Source: Amaranthus tricolor
Lineage: Eukaryota; Streptophyta; Magnoliopsida; Caryophyllales; Amaranthaceae
DNA length: 64,000 nt
Direction: 5' to 3'
Assembly (NCBI RefSeq): GCF_026212465.1
Contig: NC_080055.1
Coordinates: 22,629,305 to 22,693,304 of the forward strand
Program-made: the position numbers and the translations under genes
Part shown: positions 10,373-22,559 of the stretch, one piece after another
Layout of the letters: every line of letters starts with the position of its first letter
Position numbering within the stretch: position 1 is the stretch's first letter
Notes under the pieces: model-generated
The model's input: the letters and a program-made list of their open reading frames with translations, nothing else
Told to the model about the DNA's origin: nothing
Databases searched by the model: none

Positions 10373-13300
10373 CTATCTTGGACCAGAAAGTTCCATGGCA
10401 AAGGAATCCAATGAATGCTCATCATCATCATCAACATCAAAACTTGTACCAAACATGGTTGTAGCCGTAGGTGCACCCAGATGGTTCATCGTCGTGCTTC
10501 GAGAAAAGCCCATTGTGATATTGTCGCGCCCGTTTGCAGCAGCCCATTTCTCAGCAAGCCCATCTCCCTCAAGCATTTGGACCACCTCAGACATTTTGGG
10601 CCTATGGGCCGGTAAGTATTGAGTGCATAGTAGTGCTACTTGGATTATTTCTCCTACTTCTATTCTGTCATAATTGGTCCCAAGCTCCCTGTCAACCAAT
10701 ACCTCCACTTTTTTCTCTTCCTGGATTTTCTTCACCTAAAATAGACAAAAAGTAAAAGTCAAAAACACTACTCATTTGTCCCATACTCCCATCCCATCGA
10801 AATTGTAGCATTACATAAATATATGTGAGTTTTTAAGTGTAAATGTTGCAATTTTAATGAGATAAAGATAGTTACATATTTGAAATATAGTGTTACTTCC
10901 TCAGTCGCTTTAAGATTACACCATTACTTTTCAAAAATTCTCACATAGAAATGCATGCATAATGTTGCAATTAGAATGCAACAACAAATTAAGAATTAAA
11001 GAGATTTTTGCTTCCATACAAGTATGCATAATCATAAAATATTTTACTAATTTTCAAATGAGACGTTTCACGGTGAGACTATTTATTGGACTAGTCCTAT
11101 ATACATCTAACGTCTTAAAATGATCACTTATAAACTTAGAGTGATCAATTATAGTTTTAAAGTGATCATTAAAATCTTAAAGTGATCAATTAGAAAAATT
11201 GGGTAATTATATAGGCTTATTTTAGAGTAAGATGATCTCATACAAGACAGGATGAATTATTTTAACAATGATTGAATTGGTAATTGGCTTTTTAACTCGT
11301 TTTCTCTTTTACCTTGTTAGACAATTGAATAACCAAAAATTTTATTTGATAAATGACTTTTAAAATAATTGTAAGTTTTTCATTTTTTCCAAGTAAAGAA
11401 AAAAAAACCATTTAAAAATCGACATTCACCCAATATTCACTTTTAAACTAAAATAACAAAAATATTAAAACTGATTTATTGATTAATAATCGACTCTAAT
11501 ATTTTAGATAAAGATTTTAGCATGTAAGATGTGATACTGGTGGTTTGTGCAAGAAAATCCAGCACTTGGAACAAGGAAGATACCATACAATCTTAGGAAG
11601 ATACCACATAGTGTTGAACAATTAATAAATTATTAGTGCTGCTTAAACTAATAATTTTTAATTGTTAAGAAGCACAATCATTTGATAATACACTTTGGTG
11701 CTTACTTGAAAAGATTATAATTTCAGGTAAAAATAACATGAGGGGTCCACTTTATGTTTTTTTTTTAATTTTTACTTTTAAAATGTGGATTAGGATATTA
11801 AGAAGGGTCCACAAACTCTTCAACGCCTAAAGATTATGCTTTTGTAAGTAAGCACTAAGCATAGACAATAGGCAAAGAATAACATCCTCCAATTGAAGAG
11901 ATAATGATATTATAATCAGCATTATGATACCAATTAGTACTAATCAAAGTGGTCAAATGATTATAGTGGTGTAATCATTTGGTTTTACCAAAAGAACAAT
12001 CATAATGACATTTCCTCTATTCTGAAATACTTGCACCCAATTGTAACATGTATAATATATTTACTCCTGTCAAATTTGTCTCATTTGTATTTGGTGGGAA
12101 CACCAAAAAAAAAACCGAGTAAATTAGCATTTTATCTAAGAGTAAAAATTTATGTAGATGAGATGAAAAAGTAAATTAACAGATAACAATTAAAAGACAC
12201 GACTAAAATTAAAAATGAGGTAAATTTGACCGAATATATTAAAGAAAAGTGAGACAAATTATGTAGAGCAGAGGGAGTAATTACCAATCTAATTGAGCTT
12301 CCCACTAATGATTATTGTGCTAATTAAATTTGATTTACATGATATGTGCATAACATCATGTAAGACAAAGTAGTTCCTACCAGGCTAATGCCAAATAAGC
12401 CCCTCGGGTTGAAGCTTTTGACCATTGACCGATAAGCTAATTGTTACGTTAGCTGTTATGAAAATATTTGAAAAAAACTATTTGATAACTGTTGATTGTT
12501 TATTTAAAAAAAAAGTAGATTAAAAAGCTAAAAGTCAATGAAAGCAAAGTAGCATTTTGATTTTCAATTAGCTCAAGAAACCATTTACCAAACAACTTTT
12601 TTTATTTTGTTGTTTCACCAACTAAAATGTTTTAGGGCCTATTATTGCTTCTTATTTTCATTTATTTCAACTACACAAGTGTGCATCCTAAGGCTTCTAT
12701 CAGATAACTCAAGTAAGATTTATATTAGACGAGACGGTCTCATACAAGACTTGTATAAAATAATGCAGTCAATAAGATAAAATAGGAAATAAAGAATAGA
12801 TGAGGAACGAGGGCGTACCCAGTCGAGTATGGTGCCTTTCTGATTAACAGTCTTGCCGAATTCAAGTGCTCTCATACCCGTAATAAGCTCAAGCAGAAGG
12901 ATGCCGAACCCAAAAACATCGGTCTTTTCAGATGATTGGCCAGTGGACAGATACTCAGGAGCTATGTGTCCGACAGTCCCACGAACAGCAGTGGTAACAT
13001 GAGAATCGCCATGATCAAGAAGTTTAGCAAGACCGAAATCACCAACTATAGCCTCATAGCAATCGTCCAGTAAGACATTTGCAGCCTTAACATCTCGGTG
13101 AATGATCTTAGGATCACATTGCTCGTGTAGATACAGAAGTCCTCTAGCTGCTCCGATTGCTATCCTTTTCCTTGTGTTCCAATCTAATGGAGGTTTTCCT
13201 GCCAATTGGGTACAAAAAATAGTTCCTATTAGCATCAAGGTGAGTTATCCTTACATAGCCTCCATACATACAAACTCATCATCCGAGCATATTATGACAA

Positions 13301-15989
13301 ATTTGATCAGTTTTCCGATGGTTCACACAAATTACAATTTGATCAGTTTTCCGTTCCTTTTGGTTTGCATACAAGGGTACTTGCTAGAAAAGTGCAAAAT
13401 TTGAGTACAAGTACTCGGGAAAATGTAGAAGCTATGTTATTCGGACTCTTTATTTTGCTTCACGTACTCGTGTCTGCCTTGATGCTCGGACATTGGTATG
13501 GCACTTAGACACTTCATTTTAGGTGTAAAATTGAATATTTAAATGTATCATTATCCAACATTAGTAACATAGTGTAGAAGTATTCAAATAAATGCAAGAG
13601 TTATGCAATTCATGATGGACAACCCAAGTATTGTGATATACAAACCAAAGCTACTTGATTAAAGAATGCAAGAAAAGTTGGTAAACAAGCAAACCTTTCA
13701 GCCTTGAAGCCACACTTCCATTAGACATGTATGGATAAACTAGAAGCCGCTCATTAGGAGTAGCACAAAAACCGATCAAACGAAGCAAATTTCGATGTAC
13801 AGCAAGGCTAATAAGCTCTAACTCGGTCTGAAACTGTGATTCTCCTGATGTACCACAGGTATCCTTTAGTCGCTTCACGGCCACCATAGAGCCGTCAGGC
13901 AACTTACCTCTGTAAACATTTCCAAACCCGCCCCTACCAAGAATATTCTTAGAGCTAAAACCGTCTGTCGCATTGTGAAGTTCTTTGAAGGTGAAAGTCC
14001 TTATGTTACCCAACCGTATTTGACCAAGTTCTTGAGTATCCGCTACAAAATATAAGTACTCTTAGTAATGCAAACAAATTACATAAGTTCTTATACTTCT
14101 ATGTGGTAAAAGCAGCATAACATGATTCGCTAATCGCCTTCGAATCAAAAAAAGCGAATTATTTTAGATTGTTTTTAACCATTTTGAGCGAATAGCAAAT
14201 CCAAATGAGAAACTAACTAGCGAATTATGTTTCAGCAAATGGGATTCTTGAATAACTAACCATTGATCTTCATCATAAATCTACGACTTTGTTTTTCCCT
14301 TGTCCAATAGATGATTCCGAGCAACAAAAGGAAGAGCGAGAGGAAGCTAAACGTCACTCCAAGTGCTACCGCTAATTTCTTAGACTTTCTCCTTCCTATA
14401 ATATCTCTTAAAATGCAAAAATTAGAACCATTTTTTACCTAAACACCAAATATTGAGAATGAAAAAACATATATATATGAAATGACTTTTACCAGTAGGA
14501 GAATCAACTGATAAAGATAGGGGAATTGGGACAGCTGAACTAAAACAACCATCAGTAGCTTTGCTTCCACAGATCAAAGGATTTCCCACAAAACTATCAT
14601 TCATTAATTGAAAGCATAATTACAATCATTACAAATTTAAGAGCTAAAAACAAACATTAATTAGGATAGAAACAATGATATGATGCATACTTGAAAGTCC
14701 TTGTAGTAAGCTTGGGTATAGGTCCACTTAGATTATTAAAAGACAAATCCCTACACAAATTCAATGATAAAAATACAAAATAATAAGTCAATTGCTAATT
14801 TCATTTAATGTTGAAAATGAAGCTTCTACTCTTATAAGGACAGAGAGAAAACAAACAAGGAAAAACCATATAATATATAGTACTGTGTTACTTGGACTCG
14901 GGTTCTGATGTTGGATATTGGTACGTGTCCAAGTATCAAATGCGCCTAAATATTTAATTTTAGGCCTAAAAAAAAGTTTTTATGTGCCATACCAATGTCC
15001 AACGATCAAGGATCGAACACGGGTATGTGAAGCAAAATGAAGAGTCCGACTAACATAGATATAATATAAATCAGTCAATTACACTTGGAAAACCTAAAAA
15101 CTCACAAGAAAGTAAGCTGAGACAGATTGGCTAGAAAAACAGGAAAGGCACCACTCAAGCTGTTATTGTTCAGCCTCCTAAATTACCAAACAACACAAGA
15201 AACAAACACCAAATAAGAAACATAGCCAAAAAAAACCCTTTTCTCATTAGAGTAAAAAAAACTATTTAAAAAGGCTTACAAATATTGGAGACTTTTCAGC
15301 TGACCCAAATTGCTAGGAACAAGTCCAGAGAATCCATTGTTGGAAAGATCCAAAGTTTGAAGCTTTGATAAAGAACCAATTTCTGGTGGAATTTTGCCTG
15401 AAATATTATTATTCTGAAGTAATCTGAAAACCCAAAAACACAAAAATTTTAGCATTTTTATTTTTCACAAGAAACCCAGAATTATATGTCAAAAATAAAT
15501 TAAGGGTTTTATTTTTTACACTTGTTTAAGGTTAGTAAGATTTGCAATTGCCCCAGATAATGTTCCAGATAGAGATTGGCTTGGAGCTCCCCTGTTTTAT
15601 CAATAAGAAACAGAGGATTTATTTTCACTCAAATATATTATAAAAATTAAATCCAAAAACAAAAATTTGATGATAAAAACATACAGGCCAGTAACAGAAT
15701 TATCAGAAGAACAAGTGATCATAGCCCAACTACAAGGATCAGCAGAAAATTCATCCCAATTGTTCAAAACACCATGTGGGTCGTTCAATTGATTTTTTAT
15801 ATCAATCAATGCTTGCACTACAATGAACAAAAAATTAGCCAAAAACCAGAAAAACCCATGTTTAGAACTCCATTAAAAATGAAAATTTAGTTTACCTTCA
15901 GGATTACGAGGCTCATAGGAGAAAGAAATAGGAAGAAAATAAGCAAAAACAAGGAAGAAGTAGAGAGAGAAAGTAAGGTTAAAAGCCAT
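10373..15989 (-). CDS. CIK2/CIK3-like: LRR-II receptor-like kinase, CIK2/CIK3 (SARK)-like co-receptor
   Basis: Eleven exons (minus strand): 15989-15896, 15817-15685, 15591-15520, 15423-15280, 15177-15106, 14750-14691, 14593-14493, 14395-14261, 14042-13695, 13198-12819, 10735-10373. All introns are GT-AG and the joined frame is 633 residues, close to the family norm. Order: signal peptide (about 1-25), LRRNT with [10 protein letters not shown], about five LRRs (to about residue 192), a Ser/Pro-rich linker, one membrane span (about 233-255), then the kinase. Kinase landmarks are GRGGFGNVY at 306-314, Lys327, HRD at 420-422 and DFG at 440-442, so it is predicted active. The tail has an acidic [11 protein letters not shown] run and ends AMELSGPR, as in Arabidopsis CIK2/CIK3 rather than NIK1. 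Known CIKs act at the plasma membrane as co-receptors for CLAVATA-type peptide receptors. That role is inferred by homology. Intron 10 is about 2.1 kb. Confidence 0.93.
11060..11250. mobile_element. GAGACGGTCTC-type MITE in kinase intron 10
   Basis: The edges are ATGAGACGTTTCACGGTGAGA and GATGATCTCATACAAGACAGG. The interior is a minisatellite of a roughly 20-base unit, AAAGTGATCAATTATA or AAAGTGATCATT, repeated about four times. It belongs to the same family as 35335-35715, although the internal unit differs there. Exact ends are unclear. Confidence 0.45.
12064..12277. mobile_element. Stowaway-like MITE in kinase intron 10
   Basis: It has imperfect terminal inverted repeats (left CTCCTGTCAAATTTGTCTC, right GAGACAAATTATGTAGAGC followed by AGAGGGAG) and TA on both sides (12062-12063 and 12278-12279). 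It is 214 bp with no coding content. Confidence 0.5.
13432..13572 (+). mobile_element. hAT-like MITE in kinase intron 9
   Basis: It is 141 bp long, begins CTATGTTATTCGGACTC and ends ATTAGTAACATAG. The perfect 8-bp duplication TGTAGAAG flanks it (13424-13431 and 13573-13580), as expected for hAT elements. The interior contains GGACATTGGTATGGCAC, shared with the copy at 14883-15058. Confidence 0.8.
14883..15058 (-). mobile_element. hAT-like MITE in kinase intron 5 (same family, opposite orientation)
   Basis: The ends CTGTGTTACTTGGACTC and GAGTCCGACTAACATAG are inverted repeats. Flanks are ATATAGTA (14875-14882) and ATATAATA (15059-15066), an 8-bp target duplication with one mismatch. Interior GTGCCATACCAATGTCCAAC is the reverse of the 13432 copy. 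Confidence 0.75.
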
Positions 15990-18340
15990 AATTGTGTAGA
16001 GCTCAAAGGTAGAAGGAGAAGAAGAGAGAGATGATGGGAAGGAATGAATGATTATGGTGTTGCATCTCACATACAGAGCGTGAAAGGAAGTTTTAACAAA
16101 GCAAAAAGAAAAAGAAAAAAAAAAGTTTACTTTAAAATTCTTCTAATAAATTTTAAAAAAATAAAAAAATGTGATTTTATTTAGAGTATCTTTTTTCTGC
16201 GAGTGTTCTTTTGCTTTGTCCTGCCTCTCCTTTATTTGCTTCTCTTTTCTCGGTGTGTGGAAGGGAGTTTTCTCTTTTGCCTGGGTCTTCTTTACTTTCT
16301 TTTTTCAGTCATCTTATTTTTTGAGTGCCATCCAACAAATAAAATAAAGATTTTAAATATTGTAAAGGAACTTATCTTAAATTAATGGAATATTTTTAAA
16401 TAATAATCCCTAACTATTGTTCATTACTTAATATGCCCTCAACTATTAATTAACCTTATCTACTCCGAAAATAATCGATTATTGACTCAAAATATTCTCA
16501 AAACAACTAGTTGAAAATAATATGCGTAGTGTTCAAGGCTAAAGATCTCGGTACTTGGGAGTATAAAGGGTTAAATAATAGTTGGGGGTTTTGACCCAGT
16601 GAGTAATAGCGGAGAGTAATATTTGCAAATTTTTCTAAATTATTATACAAATTTGTGTAAATTTTCCTATAGTGACAATTTTTGTTTAACCATAAATAAT
16701 ACTATTAATTTAACTTTGGTTTTTTGTCATATAACCTATAATAAATAAAAGTTGATATTATTCTAGGCAAGCACATTTTAAATTGTTATTTTTCATGGCT
16801 ATTTCTATTAAATGTCTCATTTGGTTTTTTTTTTCAATACTATTCATTAATCATTCTTATTATACACTGTGTTTTGAATCTAAAAGTTAAAACATATATG
16901 TAAAATGAGGTTTTTTCCACTAGTGATAATTAAGTGAGATCTTATTTGATTAGTCTTGTAAATTTTATTAATATCAATCTTTTATAATTTTTACTTAAAC
17001 ACAATTAGAGATATTTAAGAGATATAGTGTATCGTCCAATGTGTCAAAACCAAATAGGGCATTTAAAGAAAATATAAGGGAGTATTATCGTAAGAAATTT
17101 GTAAAAACTTGTATTATTCATGATAATTTTTCTATTAAAATTTTAGAAAATCACTTAAATTAAAGCTTAAGCTAATAATTGTAAGTGTTTATATTTAAAT
17201 GCAGGGGTTTACACATAAACAAAGGAAAAGGGAGAAAGTCCTAAGTGAGGTATTGTAGGTGGGATTATGTTCTTTAGTAAAGTAATTCTTTGTTTCGATG
17301 TAATAGTAGGGAGGGAAATAATTAGTAGATTCAAAATAAATTATGCAATAAATCATAATTCATATGGAACGAACTAATATAGTATTTTTCTTTATTCCAA
17401 TTAAATGTCTCATTTGTTATATTATGCTCTTAGTTTGTATTTTATTCTCAATTTAAAAGTGAAAATATAGTTAATAACTGCGATCTTGTTTGATTTGTCT
17501 TAATAAAATTTTATTAATATCAACTTTTTATTATTAACCAAATATAAAAAGAGATATTAAAGATTAAATATAGTACATTAATAAATGCGTAGAATCAAAT
17601 GTAACATTTGATTAGGATAAGAGGGAGTATGCATATCATCAAAGGAGACAAATACTGTATTACATATCCTGGAGCTTCAAGCCTTCAATATGGTTGAATC
17701 TTCACATATGTTATATACTCTATCACGACAAAGTATATGAAAGTCTTTTGAACTATAAGTGTGAATGCAGATCATACTTCATTCATACATGATGCTTATT
17801 CCACTTGAAAATGACTTGTAGATGTTCTAATATTACTTTATAACTTTGAAGAATAACTCTTATAACTATCTATAGATTTTTCCAGCAAATCTTATTTGAG
17901 CTTTGTTGCGGGTTATCTTTTCTCCTTCTTATTTGAGTTGTTAGGGCCAATTTCTTAGCTCTAATGACAAACGAGATTCAGTCTTGTGATCTTCTACCAC
18001 GTTGACATATGATACTATGTCCATATCAACAAACAACTCAATTAAAAGTTTAAGTTGATGATTAAAGTAAAAATGTTCGAATTAAATATACAAATGTAAC
18101 CCATCAATTTTCATATGGCATATTGACTTATTTTCTTTATATCTTAAAAACCTTTTATCATATTAACTTTCAATACTATGTCCAGTAATAACGTAAATAA
18201 AAATTTAAGAAAAAATTAATTAATTACTAGGATGGTTTGTGATTGGTGCACATCCTCTCATTGCTATACGGTTTTGAGATGGTATTTTCTTGACTTCTAA
18301 AGTGTGTGCAGTTTGTGTTTTTCCGTGTATATGCTCCAAT
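15990..18340. other. Intergenic upstream of the kinase, no gene seen
   Basis: About 15990-16070 reads CT-rich on the minus strand and is the probable 5' leader of the kinase gene. It includes an in-frame upstream ATG at 16070. About 16795-17080 and 17385-17635 are diverged MITE copies (TCTCATTTGGTTTT or TCTCATTTGTTAT, then ATCTTGTTTGATTTGTCTT). An isolated CACTA terminus ends at 16925. I see nothing else. Confidence 0.4.
16907..16925. mobile_element. Isolated right terminus of a CACTA element
   Basis: The 19 bases GAGGTTTTTTCCACTAGTG are identical to the right ends of the CACTA elements at 9118-9446 and 50195-52931. No matching left end or CCGCAGC-type subterminal repeats precede it, so the rest of the element was deleted. 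Confidence 0.6.
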
Positions 18341-18729
18341 TAGAGGTGTTTAACGGGGTGGATAGACCCAACGGGTCAAGGGACGGGTCATATTTTAACG
18401 GGTAATTAGCGGGTCGGGTCACTAACGGGTCATGCCATGAACGGGCCTTAGTGGGTCGGGTCGGATAATTATAGAAATTGGTTGTGAAAAAACATTACCA
18501 CTTTTTATTTTATTTTTTATATAATATTATTATATATATAGGTGGATCGACCCAATTGACCATAAAGTAGAATAAATATCTATTATATGAACTTTTAAAA
18601 AGGATCAAAATGGATCGGGTTTAAACAGATTTTGACTTACTTCGTCCCGTTTTAAATTTGACATGACCCGCCTTGCCCCGCCCCACCTATTTAGATTTTG
18701 ACCCGATCCGCCCAGTTGAACACCTCTTA
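18341..18729. mobile_element. hAT-like MITE with GGGTCGGGTC-type repeats
   Basis: The left end TAGAGGTGTTTAACGGGGTG faces the right end CAGTTGAACACCTCTTA. The interior carries repeated ACGGGTC/CGGGTCGGGTC on the left and GACCCG/GCCCCGCCCC on the right, an inverted arrangement. A clean 8-bp duplication was not found. Confidence 0.5.
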
Positions 18730-19723
18730 CAAATATTGTCTATTAACAATAAGTTCAATCCAATTTATACATCGTTATTCTATCAAATTATTTTTTCAAA
18801 AAATAGAGTTGAGTGGGGATGTGAGTGAGAGGTTGAAATGTGAGCTGAAAATTGAGGAAACACCAACAGAAAAATGAGAGGCAGTGAGTTTGAGTGTGAG
18901 TGCATAAGAGTAGTCTTATGTAATTGCTTGTTGTAGACAGAACAGGGAGATCAGAAGTCTAATTTAGGAGAAAGAAAGAGAAACAAGCTAAGGATCATTT
19001 TTGTGATGTCAGTTGTTGCAGTCTACATTTCTTCATTGGTATTCATTTGATTTGGGCAACTCAGCAATTTCAGTCTTCCAATCTTTGTCATTTCCTATTA
19101 CGAATTATGGCGTTTGAGAAATTTTTGTGTACTGTCTTACACTCGTTTCTTCCCGTTTTGGTTTTTTGTGCCCTTGCTAGAGTCTTGCTTGTAGAGACTA
19201 GAGAGGCCTGTCTATTATTATCCGAACCTGAATATCTGATAATCCATTCGTTCTTTTAAGTTTGTCCACCTTATTATAACGACTAGTTTAAAAGTTTGTC
19301 CTTTTTAGAATACTTTTCATTTTTTGAAATTTTTTTCCCTAATATACCCTTATTTCTCTCTCACTCTCTTATTTATCTAGTATATTCACTTTCTCACTCA
19401 TTTTTTTATTCTTTGAATTTTGTTTTATTTTAATTTTCCCTCTCATACTTTCAATACAATTATTACTTTACACCGCTATCTAATTAAAAAAAATACTCAC
19501 TACAATAAAATATTCTTTTTTTCTTAATAAGTGTGAAAAACTCAAATTGAACAAACTTAAAAGAACGAAGGGAGTACTCTCTTTGTCTGGTTAGAATCGA
19601 AGTAAAGAGAAGTTTAAGGTTTTTAAGAAAAAAGTAGATATTTGTAATAAATGAAGGAAAAGAATGAATTATATGGATAAATTATAAAATAGTTAAAAAT
19701 TTATGGATGAAATTAAAAGAAAC
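18730..19723. other. Intergenic, no gene seen
   Basis: Low-complexity AT-rich sequence. About 19258-19720 contains TTTGTCCACCTTATTATAAC and, inverted, AACAAACTTAAAAGAACGAAGGGAGTA, which resembles a Stowaway-type MITE. The small open frame at 19047-19259 has no similarity I recognise. Confidence 0.3.
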
Positions 19724-21351
19724 TGTAACACCCTCAGAATAGGTCGAACTTTTGAAAACACCTTTAATGAAAACATGAACCAAAACCTACTCATGGGAGT
19801 GTTACCGCCACATCTATTTCTAATAAAATAGATGTAAGGCTTAACGACTAAAAAAATAACTTAATAACTTTAAATCCAAAAGAGGGTTTACAACATAAGA
19901 GAACACTGAAACGCAATCTATGCCCATATAAAATTTAAACAACTTAAGGTAAAATTTAAACTGAAATACGACTCTAACAAAAGCTATGTTTCTAGGTGAT
20001 CCTCATTCCACGATTCCCACGCAATCAATAACCTGCAACATAAGAATGCAAGAAAAACAAGGGAAAAACTCCCAAAATCAGGAAATTGAGTAATTCCAAC
20101 TCCTTCCCGTAAAACGATTAAGTTTGAAAATGATTTAAGAAAATAAAATATAATCAAATTGAAAATAATTTTAGAAAATAATATATAGCTGAGTTTAAAA
20201 GAAAAACAATTTCAGAAAACAATATGTATAATATAACATAAACCAATTTATTAATTTGATAATTAATAATGATAAACACATAATCAATTTTTAATTTGAG
20301 GGAACGAGAACGCCAGTAGGCCGAGGCTTTACCCCTATACCTACTTCATCAAGAGGTCGTCACCCCAAATAATTCAAGGCCAGCAGAGTAGTCTCAGGGA
20401 ACCCTAGTGTGCACACCCCTTCTACTTGGATCACAACAAATAGAAGGAAGACCAAACATCGTATCAAGTATCAGAAATAATAATACCTGTCGGCAGCTAT
20501 ACTAACCAAACAGGGCAACCTGTTCATCACCCTTATACTTGGATCACAACAAATATAAGAGCTTCATTTCCCTCGTGTTACACTTTACGTGATTTAATAT
20601 ATTTTAATAATTAGTTGTGAGCACACAAACTTATAATCAAACATACATTATACATTTTATTTTATGATCATAAATTTTTCCCAATAAATATATATCTCAG
20701 GAATATCCAACTGAAATCTCATTTTCCAAATTACCATTCTAACATCAATTGGTGGCAATAGGAATTAATATCATAAATATTTCTCTTCCAATTTAAATTG
20801 TATCTAATTTCGTTATCAAAATAATAATATAAATTTTATCGAAATAAATAAAAAAAAATTATAAATTCAAGTTTGACCAAAGAAAATAATAGTAAATATA
20901 ATTTGAGAATATATAAAACATAACATCATATAAAATAATGTCATATAAAATCATGCATCCTATCTAAACACCTTAATTATCACTTAGCACATAATATTAT
21001 CGGGATAGTCTTAATTAGATGGACATTAAGAATTACCTTGTCACGCGATCCTAGACAACGTACGCTCCTAATAATCTCGGTCTAAGAATTCACTGTCGTT
21101 AATATCGAAATCTTGCGTTTTCTTGACTTGAATTTTTTAAGCAAATGGGAGATGGAGGAAGAGTTTGTAGGAGAAAAAGGAAGTGTGAGTAATAATGTGA
21201 ATGAAATTAAGGGTAATTGGTTCAATTTATAATAGGTAAGTGAGGTTGGTTATAAGGTTTAGAGGGAGGAGTGGGAAGTTATTGTTAATGGGGAGTTATG
21301 TTTTCTTTTTTATTTATTTTTATTTTTTATTTTTTTTTATTTTCTGAAATT

Positions 21352-21389
<38 letters not shown>

Positions 21390-21406
21390 AAAAAACGGTT
21401 GTTACA
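19724..21406. mobile_element. Solo LTR, Ty3/gypsy-like, 1683 bp
   Basis: It begins TGTAACACCCTCAG and ends CGGTTGTTACA, the terminal pattern of many plant gypsy LTRs. The flanks GAAAC (19719-19723) and GGAAC (21407-21411) make a 5-bp duplication with one mismatch. There is no coding sequence, primer-binding site or second LTR, so it probably arose by LTR-LTR recombination. The interior has a short repeated TACTTGGATCACAACAAATA at about 20424 and 20535 and a (TTA)n run near 21360. Confidence 0.75.
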
Positions 21407-21575
21407 GGAACTGATGGGTCTTTGTCTGAAAAGAAAAATGATGCAAAATAAGCGAGACGGACCAACATGACAAATATCGGATGCCTTTTACATATTCCTC
21501 CCATGTTCTCTTAGGTCTTTCTCGACTTTTTTGACCCTTCACCATGATATTTTCGATCCTTCTCATGGGGTATCA

Positions 21576-22190
21576 TATGTCTTTTCAAATCCTACAATTT
21601 TGACTTTATGTGTATGTGTCCAGGACACTAATTCAGGGATAAAATATTAGCCCTTTCGTTTTTTTTTCGTTTATTTTTTGCACAGTTTTTGAAAGTAAAT
21701 TTTAAAACTTAATATCATCGGTGGTTTCCTTGTTTTGTATTATGTTAAACACCACATCAACAACAAATTTAGAATGGTGGGTGGTTATTAACGGGGACTT
21801 GTAATCAAAGGAAAAGGGTGGCGTCTGGGTGGGATGGGGTGGCGACTAGCTATTGAACTTCAAACAGTCCTTAATTTAATTATTAATTAGGCGTGTAATA
21901 TAACATTTAATGTTGATGAGCCTGATTCCGCACTTTCCAGTTTCCACCCTATTCAAAATTCAATCTTCTTCTTCATGTAATATTCACCTTCAAATGGTTC
22001 TATTTGTGGTTTTTCACATGAGAACTTCAATTCCTACATGGTCTTTTCAATTCCTACAATTTTGAGTTTATGTGTAGTGTCCAGGACACTAATTCAGGGA
22101 TAAAATATTAGTCCTTTCTTTTTTTCTTTTTTTTTCGTTTACTTTTTGCACAGTTTTTGAAAGTAAATTTTAAACCTTAATATGTCTAAA
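21576..22190. repeat. Direct duplication, about 140 bp copies 470 bp apart
   Basis: The segment from CTTTTCAAATCCTACAATTTTG through GTGTCCAGGACACTAATTCA to TTTTTGAAAGTAAATTTTAA at about 21576-21715 recurs at about 22043-22190 with few changes. The second copy runs on into a full MITE, and the first stops after AACTTAATAT. Confidence 0.55.
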
Positions 22191-22367
22191 TACACATAAT
22201 AAAAAATTATAAAAAATAGATAATAAAAAAGTATACATTGAGACGAATCTAACGAGATCTCACATGAATATATTTTATCTTCTAAATATATGTCAAAAAC
22301 ATTAATCAAAATTCTCTCCTTAAGATAGAATATTTCAAATGGTAAGAACATTTGAGAACGAAAGGAG
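22111..22367. mobile_element. Stowaway-like MITE
   Basis: The ends GTCCTTTCTTTTTTTC and GAGAACGAAAGGAG are inverted repeats, with TA on both sides (22109-22110 and 22368-22369). The interior (ATACACATAATAAAAAATTA, GTATACATTGAGACGAATC, ATATATTTTATCTTCTAAAT) is an inverted relative of the 1503-1763 MITE. Confidence 0.5.
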
Positions 22368-22559
22368 TAATTAACATTTCAAGAATAAGTATTATTTGAT
22401 AATTCAGGGTTAAGGTTATGGTTCTTGATTTAGGGTGGTCAAAATTACTTAACAAAGAGGGGAAATAAAAGTGACATAAAAGGACGGTGCATCAATTAAA
22501 AGTTGTCCAATGAGTATATCTATAGTTCATAGGTCACTAAAGTGATAAAGTCGAGAGGT

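Noticed and set aside
10395..10755. Three plus-strand open frames over the last exon of the receptor kinase
   Set aside because: They are shadows of the conserved minus-strand kinase C-terminus.
19047..19259. 70-codon plus-strand open frame
   Set aside because: No recognisable domain, no splice partners, and surrounded by MITE sequence.
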